Below, in pieces: positions 28,558 to 36,406 of a stretch of DNA of 64,000 nucleotides; the stretch's first letter is position 1, and every line of letters starts with the position of its first letter. The DNA lies in contig NZ_JALAGU010000055.1 of the NCBI RefSeq assembly GCF_022712275.1, positions 1 through 64,000 on the forward strand, in the 5' to 3' direction. The DNA comes from Corynebacterium sp. (lineage in GTDB: Bacteria > Actinomycetota > Actinomycetes > Mycobacteriales > Mycobacteriaceae). The notes below the pieces were generated by a model. It saw only the letters and a list, made by a program, of their open reading frames with translations. It searched no databases and was not told where the DNA came from. The translations under genes were made by a program, and so were the position numbers.

Positions 28558-29501
28558 TGTCCACCACCCGCGCAACAGTTCTCTATGATGCTCCCGGCCC
28601 GAAGGCGGTCCGGATCAACCGGATTCTCACCGTCATCGTCGCTCTCCTCCTCCTCGCCATCCTGGCGTCGGTCCTGTTCGTCCTCGGTGACAAAGGCCAA
28701 CTCGACGCCGACAAGTGGAACATCTTCCTCTACGGCAACACCTGGACAACCTACATCCTCCCGGGCCTGTGGGCCACGGTGAAGGCCGCGGTCCTGTCCA
28801 TCATCCTCGCTCTCATCGTCGGTGCCGTGCTCGGTATCGGACGCCTGTCGACCCACCGGTCGATCCGGTGGATCTGCTCGGTCATCGTCGAGGTCTTCCG
28901 CTCCATCCCTGTGCTGGTGCTGATGCTCTTCGCCTACGCACTGTTCAGCGAGTACGCGCTGTTCCCCTCGTCTCAACTGGGCTTCGCCGCCGTGGTCTTC
29001 GGTCTGACGATGTACAACGGCTCGGTCATCGCCGAGACGCTGCGTTCCGGTATCGAGTCCCTGCCCAAGGGCCAGTCCGAGGCCGCCTTCGCCCTGGGCC
29101 TGTCATGGGGTCAGACGATGCGCAAGATCCTGCTGCCGCAGGCGGTGGCCGCGATGATGCCGGCCATCATCTCGCAGATGGTCATCGCGCTGAAGGACTC
29201 TGCCCTCGGTTACGCCATCGGCTTCGTCGAGGTCGTCCGCTCCGGCCGTCAGCTCGGCGAGTACTACGGTGCACTGTTCCCGTCGCTCCTGGTGGTTGCC
29301 GCCATCATGATCATCATCAACTTCGGTCTGACGAAGCTGGCCGAGCGTATCGAGCGTCAGCTCCGCGCCGGTCGTGCCCGTCGCAACCCGGTCGCCAAGG
29401 TCCCCCACCAGCCGGACCGTCAGGGTCTGGAGACCAAGGACGAGGCCCTGGTCGACTGGCACGATCCCTCGCACAAGGATCTGCGCGGCACCTTCGAATA
29501 A
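28557..29501 (+). CDS. gluD: GluD, glutamate ABC permease subunit
   Basis: A 314-residue permease with the EAA loop SGIESLPKGQSEAAFALGL. An extra N-terminal segment of about 20 residues precedes the first helix and a charged C-terminal tail of about 45 residues follows the last. ATG 28557 overlaps the gluC stop. An in-frame start six codons earlier is less likely, given the TGATG coupling. The operon ends here, 10 bp from the end of convergent recX, with no room for a terminator. Confidence 0.93.
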   Translation: MSTTRATVLYDAPGPKAVRINRILTVIVALLLLAILASVLFVLGDKGQLDADKWNIFLYGNTWTTYILPGLWATVKAAVLSIILALIVGAVLGIGRLSTHRSIRWICSVIVEVFRSIPVLVLMLFAYALFSEYALFPSSQLGFAAVVFGLTMYNGSVIAETLRSGIESLPKGQSEAAFALGLSWGQTMRKILLPQAVAAMMPAIISQMVIALKDSALGYAIGFVEVVRSGRQLGEYYGALFPSLLVVAAIMIIINFGLTKLAERIERQLRAGRARRNPVAKVPHQPDRQGLETKDEALVDWHDPSHKDLRGTFE

Positions 29502-29511
29502 GGGATGTCAG

Positions 29512-30129
29512 TCAACCGCCCAGTTCGCTGATCCTGGCGTCCAGGGCGGCACGGGCTGCGTCCATACCGGCTCCGGCGGGGAATCCCCGGCGGGCAGCGA
29601 CGCCGACGATGCGCCGCAGTGCCTTCTCGTACTCCGCCCGGTCCGCGGGAACGGTCTTCACCGTTGCCGCTTTCTTCGTCACCAGGGCCTGCAGGATATC
29701 CTGCTGGTCCTCCTCGGTGACCTGACCGAGGGCGTCCTCGATGATGGCCGACGCCACCCCCTTGTCCCGCAGTTCGCGACGCAGCACCGACACAGACTTC
29801 TTCTGGTTGTGCTGGCGCTGCCGGACCCACTCATGGGCGAAGCGTTCGTCGTCGAGCATGCCGTTGTCCAGGCAGCGGCTGACAACCGTATCCACCAGCC
29901 GGGGGTCCTCCCCCTCCTCCAGCGACTCAGTGAGCCGGCGGCGCAGTTCCGCCTCCGAGCGGTCCCGGTGGTTGATCAGCCGGGTGGCCTTGGCGACCAG
30001 AGGTGCGAGTGCCTTCTCCAGCTCGCGGTCGACAATCGGCTCCACCTGACCCTGGCCGACCTCGGAGACCGCCTGCCGTAGCCGGTCCATCAGCTCCGGG
30101 TCCGGCTTCCCCGGCTTCTCCCCGGTCAC
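29512..30129 (-). CDS. recX: RecX, RecA inhibitor
   Basis: A 205-residue RecX made of helical repeats (LINHRDRSEAELRRRL, RFAHEWVRQRQHNQKKSVSVLRRELR in part). It caps RecA filaments. GTG 30129 starts 3 bp after the recA stop, so the two are cotranscribed and SOS-inducible. The length is usual for actinobacteria. Confidence 0.92.
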   Translation of the reverse strand: MTGEKPGKPDPELMDRLRQAVSEVGQGQVEPIVDRELEKALAPLVAKATRLINHRDRSEAELRRRLTESLEEGEDPRLVDTVVSRCLDNGMLDDERFAHEWVRQRQHNQKKSVSVLRRELRDKGVASAIIEDALGQVTEEDQQDILQALVTKKAATVKTVPADRAEYEKALRRIVGVAARRGFPAGAGMDAARAALDARISELGG

Positions 30130-30132
30130 GGT

Positions 30133-31278
30133 CTAGTCGTCGTCCTCGTCGTCGTCGAAGGTCGGCACCACGTCGATCGGGGCATCGGCCGGATCCATGT
30201 CCATACCGGGCACGTCCATCGGGGTATCCTCCTCCGCGGAGGCGTCCGCCTTGGCGTAGGGGCCGACCTTGAGAGCGCGCATGATGCCGTCCTCGATCTC
30301 GACAGAAAGCTCCGGACTCTCCTTGAGGAATTCGCGGGCCTTCTCCTTGCCCTGGCCGAGCTGGTCACCCTTGTAGGTGTACCAGGAGCCGGACTTCTTG
30401 ATCAGGCCGTTCTCCACGCCGAGATCGATGATCGATCCCTCGCGGGAAATGCCCTCACCGTAGACGATGTCGAACTCGGCGATCTTGAACGGCGGGGAGA
30501 CCTTGTTCTTGACGATCTTCATCTTGGTGCGGTTGCCCACCGCGTCCTGACCGTCCTTGAGGGTCTGGATGCGGCGGACGTCGCAACGGACCGACGCATA
30601 GAACTTCAGGGCCTTACCACCGGTCGTCGTCTCCGGGGAACCGAACATGACGCCGATCTTCTCGCGGAGCTGGTTGATGAAGATCGCGGTGGTGCCGGTC
30701 TGGCTGAGCGCACCGGTCATCTTGCGCAGCGCCTGGCTCATGAGCCGGGCCTGCAGACCGACGTGGCTGTCGCCCATGTCCCCCTCGATCTCGGCCTTCG
30801 GGGTCAGTGCGGCGACTGAATCGACGACGATGATCGAGATCGCACCGGAGCGGACCAGCATGTCGGCGATCTCCAGGGCCTGTTCACCGGTGTCCGGCTG
30901 GGAGACCAGCAGGTTGTCGGTATCCACACCCAGCTTCTTGGCGTACTCGGGGTCCAGGGCATGCTCGGCATCGATGAAGGCGGCGATACCGCCGGCCTTC
31001 TGTGCCTCGGCGATGGCATGGAGCGCCACGGTGGTCTTACCTGAGGACTCCGGGCCGTAGATCTCCACGACACGGCCGCGGGGGAAGCCGCCGATGCCGA
31101 GGGCGACGTTGATGGCGATGTTTCCGCTGGGGATGACCTGGATCGGCGGGCGCTCGTCATCGCCCAGGCGCATCACGGCGCCCTTGCCGTAGTCCTTCTC
31201 GATCTGGGCCATCGCCAGGTCGAGCGCCTTCTGCCGGTCGGTGCCTGCCCCGCCCGGGCCCTTCTTCTTTGCAGCCAT
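30133..31278 (-). CDS. recA: RecA recombinase
   Basis: A 381-residue RecA with Walker A GPESSGKT (75-82), Walker B VDSVAALTP, the L2 loop and the MAW-type KIGVMFGSPETTTGG segment. The C-terminal tail is acidic. No intein interrupts the Walker region, unlike some mycobacteria. ATG 31278 has AAGGAGAG upstream. A GTG five codons earlier is less suitable. An SOS box lies at 31429-31444. Confidence 0.97.
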   Translation of the reverse strand: MAAKKKGPGGAGTDRQKALDLAMAQIEKDYGKGAVMRLGDDERPPIQVIPSGNIAINVALGIGGFPRGRVVEIYGPESSGKTTVALHAIAEAQKAGGIAAFIDAEHALDPEYAKKLGVDTDNLLVSQPDTGEQALEIADMLVRSGAISIIVVDSVAALTPKAEIEGDMGDSHVGLQARLMSQALRKMTGALSQTGTTAIFINQLREKIGVMFGSPETTTGGKALKFYASVRCDVRRIQTLKDGQDAVGNRTKMKIVKNKVSPPFKIAEFDIVYGEGISREGSIIDLGVENGLIKKSGSWYTYKGDQLGQGKEKAREFLKESPELSVEIEDGIMRALKVGPYAKADASAEEDTPMDVPGMDMDPADAPIDVVPTFDDDEDDD

Positions 31279-31428
31279 GGTTCTCTCCTTCACGTGTGTA
31301 CGGGCTCAGACCCTGCGGACTGTCCCGGGACAGGCCCGGTTGACCTGCCCCACTGTTCTAAGACTCCGCAGAGCCCTCCGTGGTTCACCACAGTTGTACC
31401 GTCACCACCGGACCACCTGAGACAGTAC

Positions 31429-31444
31429 ACGAACACCTATTCGA
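31429..31444. promoter_or_regulatory. SOS box upstream of recA
   Basis: ACGAACACCTATTCGA matches the corynebacterial SOS consensus TCGAACA-N2-TGTTCGA at all but two positions. It lies about 150 bp upstream of the recA ATG, immediately after the DUF3046 gene. Confidence 0.75.
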
Positions 31445-31447
31445 ATG

Positions 31448-31654
31448 TCACTCATCCTCGCCGAGCCGGCGCTCCTCCGGGACATCGAAGTCGTCACACA
31501 GTGCCCACCACAGCTCACGGAGATCGTGCCCCTGCTCGATGAGCTGGGCCGATGTCGCCCCGAGACCCGAGAGGACATGGGACCCCGCAATCCAGGATCC
31601 GAAGGAGTCGCCGAACTCCCCTGCGACCAACCGGTCGAATTCTGTGCGACGCAT
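31448..31654 (-). CDS. DUF3046 protein
   Basis: A 68-residue protein with the DUF3046 pattern MRRTEFDRLVAGEFG and ALCDDFDVPEERR. It is the counterpart of mycobacterial Rv2738c, the same length and also just upstream of recA. Function unknown. ATG 31654 lies 7 nt after TAGCGT (31667-31662), a leaderless arrangement. A frame nine codons longer enters this promoter and is rejected. Confidence 0.88.
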   Translation of the reverse strand: MRRTEFDRLVAGEFGDSFGSWIAGSHVLSGLGATSAQLIEQGHDLRELWWALCDDFDVPEERRLGEDE

Positions 31655-31723
31655 GACCACCACGCTAACAGAGCACCGCACACCCCTCCGCCGCGTCCCC
31701 GCGTTACCTCGGACACCGTTGCT

Positions 31724-31752
31724 TGAACACCGTACAGTCAGCAGACTAGACT
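31724..31752 (+). promoter_or_regulatory. bioY promoter with BioQ-type operator
   Basis: TGAACACCGTACA (31724-31736) differs by one base from the palindrome TGAAC-N3-GTTCA and resembles the C. glutamicum BioQ motif (TGAAC-N3-GTTAC). It overlaps the -35 TTGAAC (31723-31728). After 18 nt comes TAGACT (31747-31752), 7 nt before the bioY ATG. TetR-type BioQ binding here would block transcription. The operator assignment is by motif resemblance. Confidence 0.65.
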
Positions 31753-31759
31753 CCTTCGC

Positions 31760-32407
31760 ATGTCGAACAGAATTCCCGTCGCGCGCACGTCACGGACTGT
31801 CAGTGCCGCCGATATCGCGGTCATCGCCGCCTTCGCCGCCCTGATCATCGTCCTCGGTGCGGTCTCAATCCCCGTCGGCAGTGCCGCTGTGCCGATCGTC
31901 CTGCAGAACATGGGGGTCCTCATGGCCGGCATGATCCTCGGCTGGCGCCGCGGCAGCCTCGCGGTCCTGCTCTTCCTCGGCGTCGGTTTCCTCGGCGTCC
32001 CGAACATGGCGGGCTGGACCCCCGCCCTGACCTCGGTCTCCGGCCCGACCGTGGGTTATCTCGTCGGCTACGCCATCACCGGCATCCTCGTCGGTGCCCT
32101 CTGCGAACTCGCCCCGCGCCGCCCGCAGTGGCTGCAGGTCACCTGGTTCATCGTCGCCGGAGCCATCTGCGTCGGTGTCCAGTACCTGTCCGGTTCCGTC
32201 GGTCTGATGCTCCGCACCGACATGGACTTCGGCGCCGCCCTGGTCTCCAACGGCCCGTTCATCCCCGGAGACGCCGCCAAGGTCGTCGTCGCTGCGCTGG
32301 TCTCCGCCGCGGTCCTGCGTGCGGTACCCGACCTGCGTCGCGACCGCCGGGCCCGTACCTCCGCCACCGACCGGGACCCCGAACTCCCCGCAGCAACGGT
32401 CGCCTGA
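31760..32407 (+). CDS. bioY: BioY, biotin-binding S component of ECF importer
   Basis: A 215-residue integral membrane BioY with six helices, including VLGAVSIPVG, LQNMGVLMAGMILG and the FLGVPNMAGW region. It forms the biotin importer with BioM and BioN. Leaderless start after TAGACT. The stop overlaps the bioM ATG (TGATG). Corynebacteria are typically biotin auxotrophs, which fits a dedicated importer. Confidence 0.94.
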   Translation: MSNRIPVARTSRTVSAADIAVIAAFAALIIVLGAVSIPVGSAAVPIVLQNMGVLMAGMILGWRRGSLAVLLFLGVGFLGVPNMAGWTPALTSVSGPTVGYLVGYAITGILVGALCELAPRRPQWLQVTWFIVAGAICVGVQYLSGSVGLMLRTDMDFGAALVSNGPFIPGDAAKVVVAALVSAAVLRAVPDLRRDRRARTSATDRDPELPAATVA

Positions 32408-33114
32408 TGCCCACCCTCTCCTCACCTGTCACCTTCACGGACGCCGGCGTCACCGTCGACAACCAGGTCCTTCTGCACCCCGTGAGCTGCACACTGGGCG
32501 AACAGCGCATCAGCATCATCGGGGCCAACGGCTCCGGGAAATCCACCTTCATCCGGATGATCAACGGCCTGACCACCGCCACCACCGGACAGGTCACGGT
32601 CGACGGTCTCGATGTCACGAAAAAGGGCCGGAAGGTCCGCCAGCGCGTCGGATTCCTCTTCTCCGACCCGGACAACCAGATCATCATGCCCACCGTCGCC
32701 GAGGACGTCGCGTTCTCACTGCGGGGCACCGGGCTGAACCGCGCTCAGACCGCGGATGCGGTCGCTGAAGCACTCGCGTCGGTCGGGCTCTCGGGCAAGG
32801 AAGACCAGTCCCCGCACCTGTTGTCCGGAGGTGAGAAGCAGATGCTCGCCCTCGCGTCCGTGACAGCACTCGAACCCGCCGTCATCGTCGCCGACGAGCC
32901 CACCGGCCTGCTCGACCTCGTCAACCGTAACCGGCTGCGTCGCCGCTTCGACGCGCTGACCCAGCAGCTCATCGTCGTCACCCACGACCTGGAACTCGCA
33001 GCGGACGCCGACCGTACCCTGTGCATCGACGACGGCCGGATCATCGACGACGGCTCCCCCGCCGAGGTCATCAGCGGTTACATCGACCGGATGGAACGGC
33101 GGGCACTGCTGTGA
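32407..33114 (+). CDS. bioM: BioM, ECF biotin importer ATPase
   Basis: A 235-residue EcfA-type ATPase with Walker A GANGSGKS, Q-loop FSDPDNQI, signature LLSGGEKQM and Walker B VIVADEPTGLLD. It is translationally coupled to bioY, and its stop overlaps the bioN GTG. Confidence 0.94.
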   Translation: MPTLSSPVTFTDAGVTVDNQVLLHPVSCTLGEQRISIIGANGSGKSTFIRMINGLTTATTGQVTVDGLDVTKKGRKVRQRVGFLFSDPDNQIIMPTVAEDVAFSLRGTGLNRAQTADAVAEALASVGLSGKEDQSPHLLSGGEKQMLALASVTALEPAVIVADEPTGLLDLVNRNRLRRRFDALTQQLIVVTHDLELAADADRTLCIDDGRIIDDGSPAEVISGYIDRMERRALL

Positions 33115-33743
33115 TCAGTCCCTCCCGCGTCCCCCTGGGGCTCTACGTCCCGGGCACCAGCATCGTCCACCGTGAACGGCCGGGTATCAAGATGCTCGTC
33201 CTGGCGGTTTTCCTCGTCACCACGGCGATCGTCGTGAAATCCTGGCCGGCGGCGGTCGGCTGCCTCGTCGCGGTCGTCCTCGTGACCACTGTGATGGCGC
33301 GGGTACCGCTGCGGGCACTGCTGCGACAGCTGACCCTGGTCCTGCCGATCCTGCTGGCGGTGGGTCTGCTGCTGTGGTGGCGCACGACCGGTGAGAAGGC
33401 ACTGACCACCGTGCTCGTGCTCCTGGCGTCCATCTCCGCGGCACTGCTCGTCACGTTGACGACACGCGTGGCGGCGATGATGGACTCCTTCGGGAAGGGA
33501 CTGCGTCCCTTCGGCCGGTTCGGGCTGCCGGTCGACCAGATCAGCCTGGCGCTGACCCTCACCCTCCGGTTGATCCCCCTGCAGGTCCAGATGGTCGGAG
33601 AGGTCCTGGACGCGAGAAAGGCCCGCGGATCCCGGTCCGCGGGCCTCTCCCCGGTCGCTTTCGGCGTCCCCGTCATCGTGCGGACGATCCTGCGGGCCCG
33701 GGGCGTCGCTGACGCCCTGCGGGCCCGTGGTGCCGCGGACTGA
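33111..33743 (+). CDS. bioN: BioN, ECF biotin importer transmembrane T component
   Basis: A 210-residue EcfT protein with about five helices and the two Ala-Arg-Gly coupling motifs (DARKARGS; RARGVADALRARGA). GTG 33111 overlaps the bioM stop (GTGA). A perfect 11-bp inverted repeat with 6-nt loop (33619-33646) is embedded in the first coupling motif. Frames extending upstream to 33021 lie inside bioM. Confidence 0.92.
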   Translation: MISPSRVPLGLYVPGTSIVHRERPGIKMLVLAVFLVTTAIVVKSWPAAVGCLVAVVLVTTVMARVPLRALLRQLTLVLPILLAVGLLLWWRTTGEKALTTVLVLLASISAALLVTLTTRVAAMMDSFGKGLRPFGRFGLPVDQISLALTLTLRLIPLQVQMVGEVLDARKARGSRSAGLSPVAFGVPVIVRTILRARGVADALRARGAAD

Positions 33744-33746
33744 CGG

Positions 33747-34592
33747 CTACTCGCCGCGCAGCTGCCGCATCTTCTCGGCGACGGCGTCCGCGCTGACGTT
33801 CTGCGCGGTGGGCTGCTCCGCGTCAGTCTGGGACTGACCGATGGCCTGCTGGTCATTGCCCTCCACGGCGGCCGGCTGGTTCATCTCGGCGCGCAGCTGC
33901 TCGAGGCGGGAATGGCCGGCCATCTGGACGCCGGCCTGCTGGACCTCGGCCATGCGACCCTGGACGGAGTTCTGGGCGAGCTCGGCCTGGCCGAGGGCGT
34001 TGGAGTAGCGGCGCTCGATCTTGTCCCGCACCTGGTCGAGGTTCGGGGTGCTGCCACCGGCGACCTGGTCCATGGTCTGGAGAGACTCGGCGACCTTCTC
34101 CTGCATCTTCGCCTGCTCCAGCTGGCTGAGCAGCTTGGTGCGCTCGGCGGCCTTCTGCTGCAGCTGCATGGAATTGCGCTCGACGGCCTTCTTGGCCTGG
34201 TCCGCCTGCTGCAGAGCCTGGTCGTGGAGGGTCTTGAGGTCCTCGACAGACTGCTCGGCGGTGACCAGCTGGGCAGCGAATGCCTCGGCGGCGTTCTCGT
34301 ACTCGGTCGCCTTCTGGTTGTCCCCACCGGCCCGTGCCTGGTCAGCCAGGGTCAGAGCCTGCCTGGTATTGGCCTGCAGCTTCTCGACCTCCGCGAGCTG
34401 ACGGTTCAGCTTCATCTCGATCTGGCGCTGGTTGCCGATCACCGCAGCGGCCTGCTTGGAAAGCTCCCGGTGCTGGTTCTGGGCCTCCTGGATGGCCTGC
34501 TCGATCTGCACCTTCGGGTCGGCGTTCTCCTCGATCTTCGAGTCGAACAGGGCCATGAGGTACTTCCACCCCTTGGTGAACGGGTTAGCCAT
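33747..34592 (-). CDS. pspA: PspA/IM30 family membrane-stress protein
   Basis: A 281-residue coiled-coil protein of the PspA/IM30 family, positionally equal to mycobacterial Rv2744c (35-kDa antigen) next to clgR. The N-terminus ANPFTKGWKYLMALFDSKIEE is followed by long heptad helices (about 30-225) and a Gln-rich tail. The family binds stressed membranes. ATG 34592 has AAAGGAGA upstream. A TATACT -10 (34647-34642) directly follows the clgR stop, so it has its own promoter. In mycobacteria ClgR activates it. Confidence 0.9.
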   Translation of the reverse strand: MANPFTKGWKYLMALFDSKIEENADPKVQIEQAIQEAQNQHRELSKQAAAVIGNQRQIEMKLNRQLAEVEKLQANTRQALTLADQARAGGDNQKATEYENAAEAFAAQLVTAEQSVEDLKTLHDQALQQADQAKKAVERNSMQLQQKAAERTKLLSQLEQAKMQEKVAESLQTMDQVAGGSTPNLDQVRDKIERRYSNALGQAELAQNSVQGRMAEVQQAGVQMAGHSRLEQLRAEMNQPAAVEGNDQQAIGQSQTDAEQPTAQNVSADAVAEKMRQLRGE

Positions 34593-34647
34593 GGGTTGCA
34601 ACGTCTCCTTTGACGGGGATTTCACCAGCGATAACGCGCCGAGTATA

Positions 34648-35058
34648 TCAGTGCGGCTGACCGGCCTGTGCGGCCTGGGCGTGGTCCATCCCGGCGGCCA
34701 GCTCTGCGGCGGCGACATCGAAGGCCATCATCTCCGCAGCCTCCAGGATCAACCGGGACACATTCACGCCGAGTGCGTGGCAGATGCTCGCGAGCAGTTC
34801 CGAGGACACTTCCTTGCGTCCACGCTCCAGCTCGGAGAGATACCCCGGGCTGACGTTCGCGGCGACCGCGAGATCACGCAACGTCCGTCGGGCGTCCTCA
34901 CGGAACGCCCGGAGCGTGGTCCCCAGCGCCTCACGCAGCAGCGGTTCAGCGACGGTCGGGACGACCGGGGTGGTCGTGACTTCATGGACATCGTTGACGG
35001 TGGCACCGGCCCGCAGATCCGGGTGCCTGGGCTCGAGAAGTGTCGTGTGGTTTGCCAT
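34648..35058 (-). CDS. clgR: ClgR, Clp-protease gene regulator
   Basis: A 136-residue XRE-type regulator. The HTH (about 45-100) includes RDLAVAANVSPGYLSELERGRKEVSSELL, characteristic of ClgR/PopR, which activates clpP1P2 and clpC and itself is degraded by Clp. The C-terminal Ala-rich tail may be the degron. ATG 35058 aligns with family N-termini. A GGAG upstream would lie before the transcription start if the SigH/SigE-type promoter at 35067-35095 is used. Confidence 0.9.
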   Translation of the reverse strand: MANHTTLLEPRHPDLRAGATVNDVHEVTTTPVVPTVAEPLLREALGTTLRAFREDARRTLRDLAVAANVSPGYLSELERGRKEVSSELLASICHALGVNVSRLILEAAEMMAFDVAAAELAAGMDHAQAAQAGQPH

Positions 35059-35066
35059 CACTATCT

Positions 35067-35095
35067 CCAACGGACGGTGGAGCGGTTATGTTCCC
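35067..35095 (-). promoter_or_regulatory. SigH/SigE-type promoter of clgR
   Basis: Reading on the minus strand, GGGAAC (35095-35090), 17 nt, CGTTGG (35072-35067), then 8 nt to the clgR ATG. GGAAC/GTT elements with this spacing are recognised by actinobacterial ECF sigma factors SigH/SigE. The distance predicts a leaderless transcript. Confidence 0.6.
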
Positions 35096-35136
35096 ACGAG
35101 TTTACCCGGCATGCCGGCCACCGCACCATGAAGGGC

Positions 35137-35697
35137 TCACAGCGGATCCGCTGCACGGTCCGCCACCGCCGCACACACCAGTTCCAGGGCGCGGCGCACG
35201 GTGTGACGACGGATCGCGTCCCGGATCCCGGAACCCGCGTCGACCAGGGCATGCCAGCCGTCATCCAGGGCGGTGACCCGCGGTTCCCCACCGTCGAGGT
35301 CCCGGCACCAGACACCGAGCCACACCTCGCCGACAGGATGACCGTCCTGGCTGTCGGGTCCGGCCACCCCCGTCACCCCGACGCCCAGATCGGCGTCACA
35401 GTGCTGCGCGGCTCCCCGTGCCAGTTGTCCGGCGACCGTAGGGTCCACCGGGCCCTGTCGGTCCAGCAGGGCGTCGTCCACCCCCGCCAGCGAGTGTTTG
35501 AGGTCGGTGGCGTAGACCACCAGGCCCCCGCGCAGCACATTCGATGCTCCGGGAACGTCGGCGACCGTCCCAGCGAGAAGACCTGCGGTCAGTGATTCGG
35601 CGGTGGCGAGGGTGAGCCCAGCCTCCCGGCACAACGTCACCACCCGCGTAGCGGCACCGGCCGTCTCCTCCCCCGCCCCGGACGCCGGCACCGTCAT
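35137..35697 (-). CDS. pncC: CinA-type nicotinamide-nucleotide amidohydrolase (PncC)
   Basis: A 186-residue stand-alone CinA C-terminal domain with TLATAESLTAGLLAGTVADVPGAS and GVTGVAGPD motifs. These enzymes deamidate NMN to NaMN in the pyridine nucleotide cycle. The N-terminal MoCF-like half of full CinA is absent, as usual for this locus. ATG 35697 follows pgsA by 6 bp with GGAGA inside the pgsA end, so the two are coupled. Confidence 0.9.
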   Translation of the reverse strand: MTVPASGAGEETAGAATRVVTLCREAGLTLATAESLTAGLLAGTVADVPGASNVLRGGLVVYATDLKHSLAGVDDALLDRQGPVDPTVAGQLARGAAQHCDADLGVGVTGVAGPDSQDGHPVGEVWLGVWCRDLDGGEPRVTALDDGWHALVDAGSGIRDAIRRHTVRRALELVCAAVADRAADPL

Positions 35698-35703
35698 CGT
35701 CGG

Positions 35704-36345
35704 TCAGTTCTCCGGACGGTTCCGGGAGTCCAGCAGGTACTGGACACCGGTGATCACGGTGACCGCCACAGCGAGGAGGATCAGCGGGACGGTGATCCAG
35801 TCGGTCCAGTCCGGCAGCGGGGCGATGACCATCGCGACGGCGAAGGTCTGGAGGACGGTCTTGAGCTTGCCGCCCTTGGATGCCGGAACGACCTTGCCAC
35901 GGCGTGCCAGTGCCATGCGCCAGAACGTGATGCCCAGCTCACGGATGACGATGACGATCGTCACCCACCACCACAGGTCACCGAGGATGTTGAGGGAGAC
36001 CATGGCCGAGATCATCAGCGCCTTGTCGGCGATCGGATCAGCAAGCTTGCCGTAGTCGGTGATCACCTCGTAGCGGCGGGCCAGGAACCCGTCGAGCTGG
36101 TCGGTGCCCATGAGCACGCAGAACGCGACCAGGGCCCACCACCGCAGTGGTGTGTCCAGCTCACGGGAGCCGTCGAGCGGACCGGCTGCGATGAGCAGCC
36201 ACACGAACACCGGGATAAGGAGGATCCTGACCGTGGTCAGGACGTTCGGCACGTTGTACCTGTGCACGGCCTTCCCCACGGTCGACCGCTTCTCTCTCCG
36301 GGAGGGTCGCCCGCCATGCTGCGTCTGTCGCTCTGTCTCCTGCAC
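35704..36345 (-). CDS. pgsA: PgsA, CDP-diacylglycerol-glycerol-3-phosphate phosphatidyltransferase
   Basis: A 213-residue CDP-alcohol phosphatidyltransferase with the motif D-G-x2-A-R-x8-G-x3-D-x3-D (DQLDGFLARRYEVITDYGKLADPIADK in part) and about five helices. It makes phosphatidylglycerophosphate, the precursor of phosphatidylglycerol and cardiolipin. GTG 36345 (VQETERQ) is 7 nt after TAGTGT (36358-36353), so it is probably leaderless. A longer frame to 36441 overlaps the terC end and is rejected. Confidence 0.85.
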   Translation of the reverse strand: MQETERQTQHGGRPSRREKRSTVGKAVHRYNVPNVLTTVRILLIPVFVWLLIAAGPLDGSRELDTPLRWWALVAFCVLMGTDQLDGFLARRYEVITDYGKLADPIADKALMISAMVSLNILGDLWWWVTIVIVIRELGITFWRMALARRGKVVPASKGGKLKTVLQTFAVAMVIAPLPDWTDWITVPLILLAVAVTVITGVQYLLDSRNRPEN

Positions 36346-36406
36346 GCCCCTCACACTACCCGTCCGCCCGTGAGGTGGGCGTGGCGAGGGCACCCCGTGC
36401 AGGTCG

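Noticed and set aside
30133..31278. Possible RecA intein
   Set aside because: RecA is continuous at 381 residues with an intact Walker A. No insertion.
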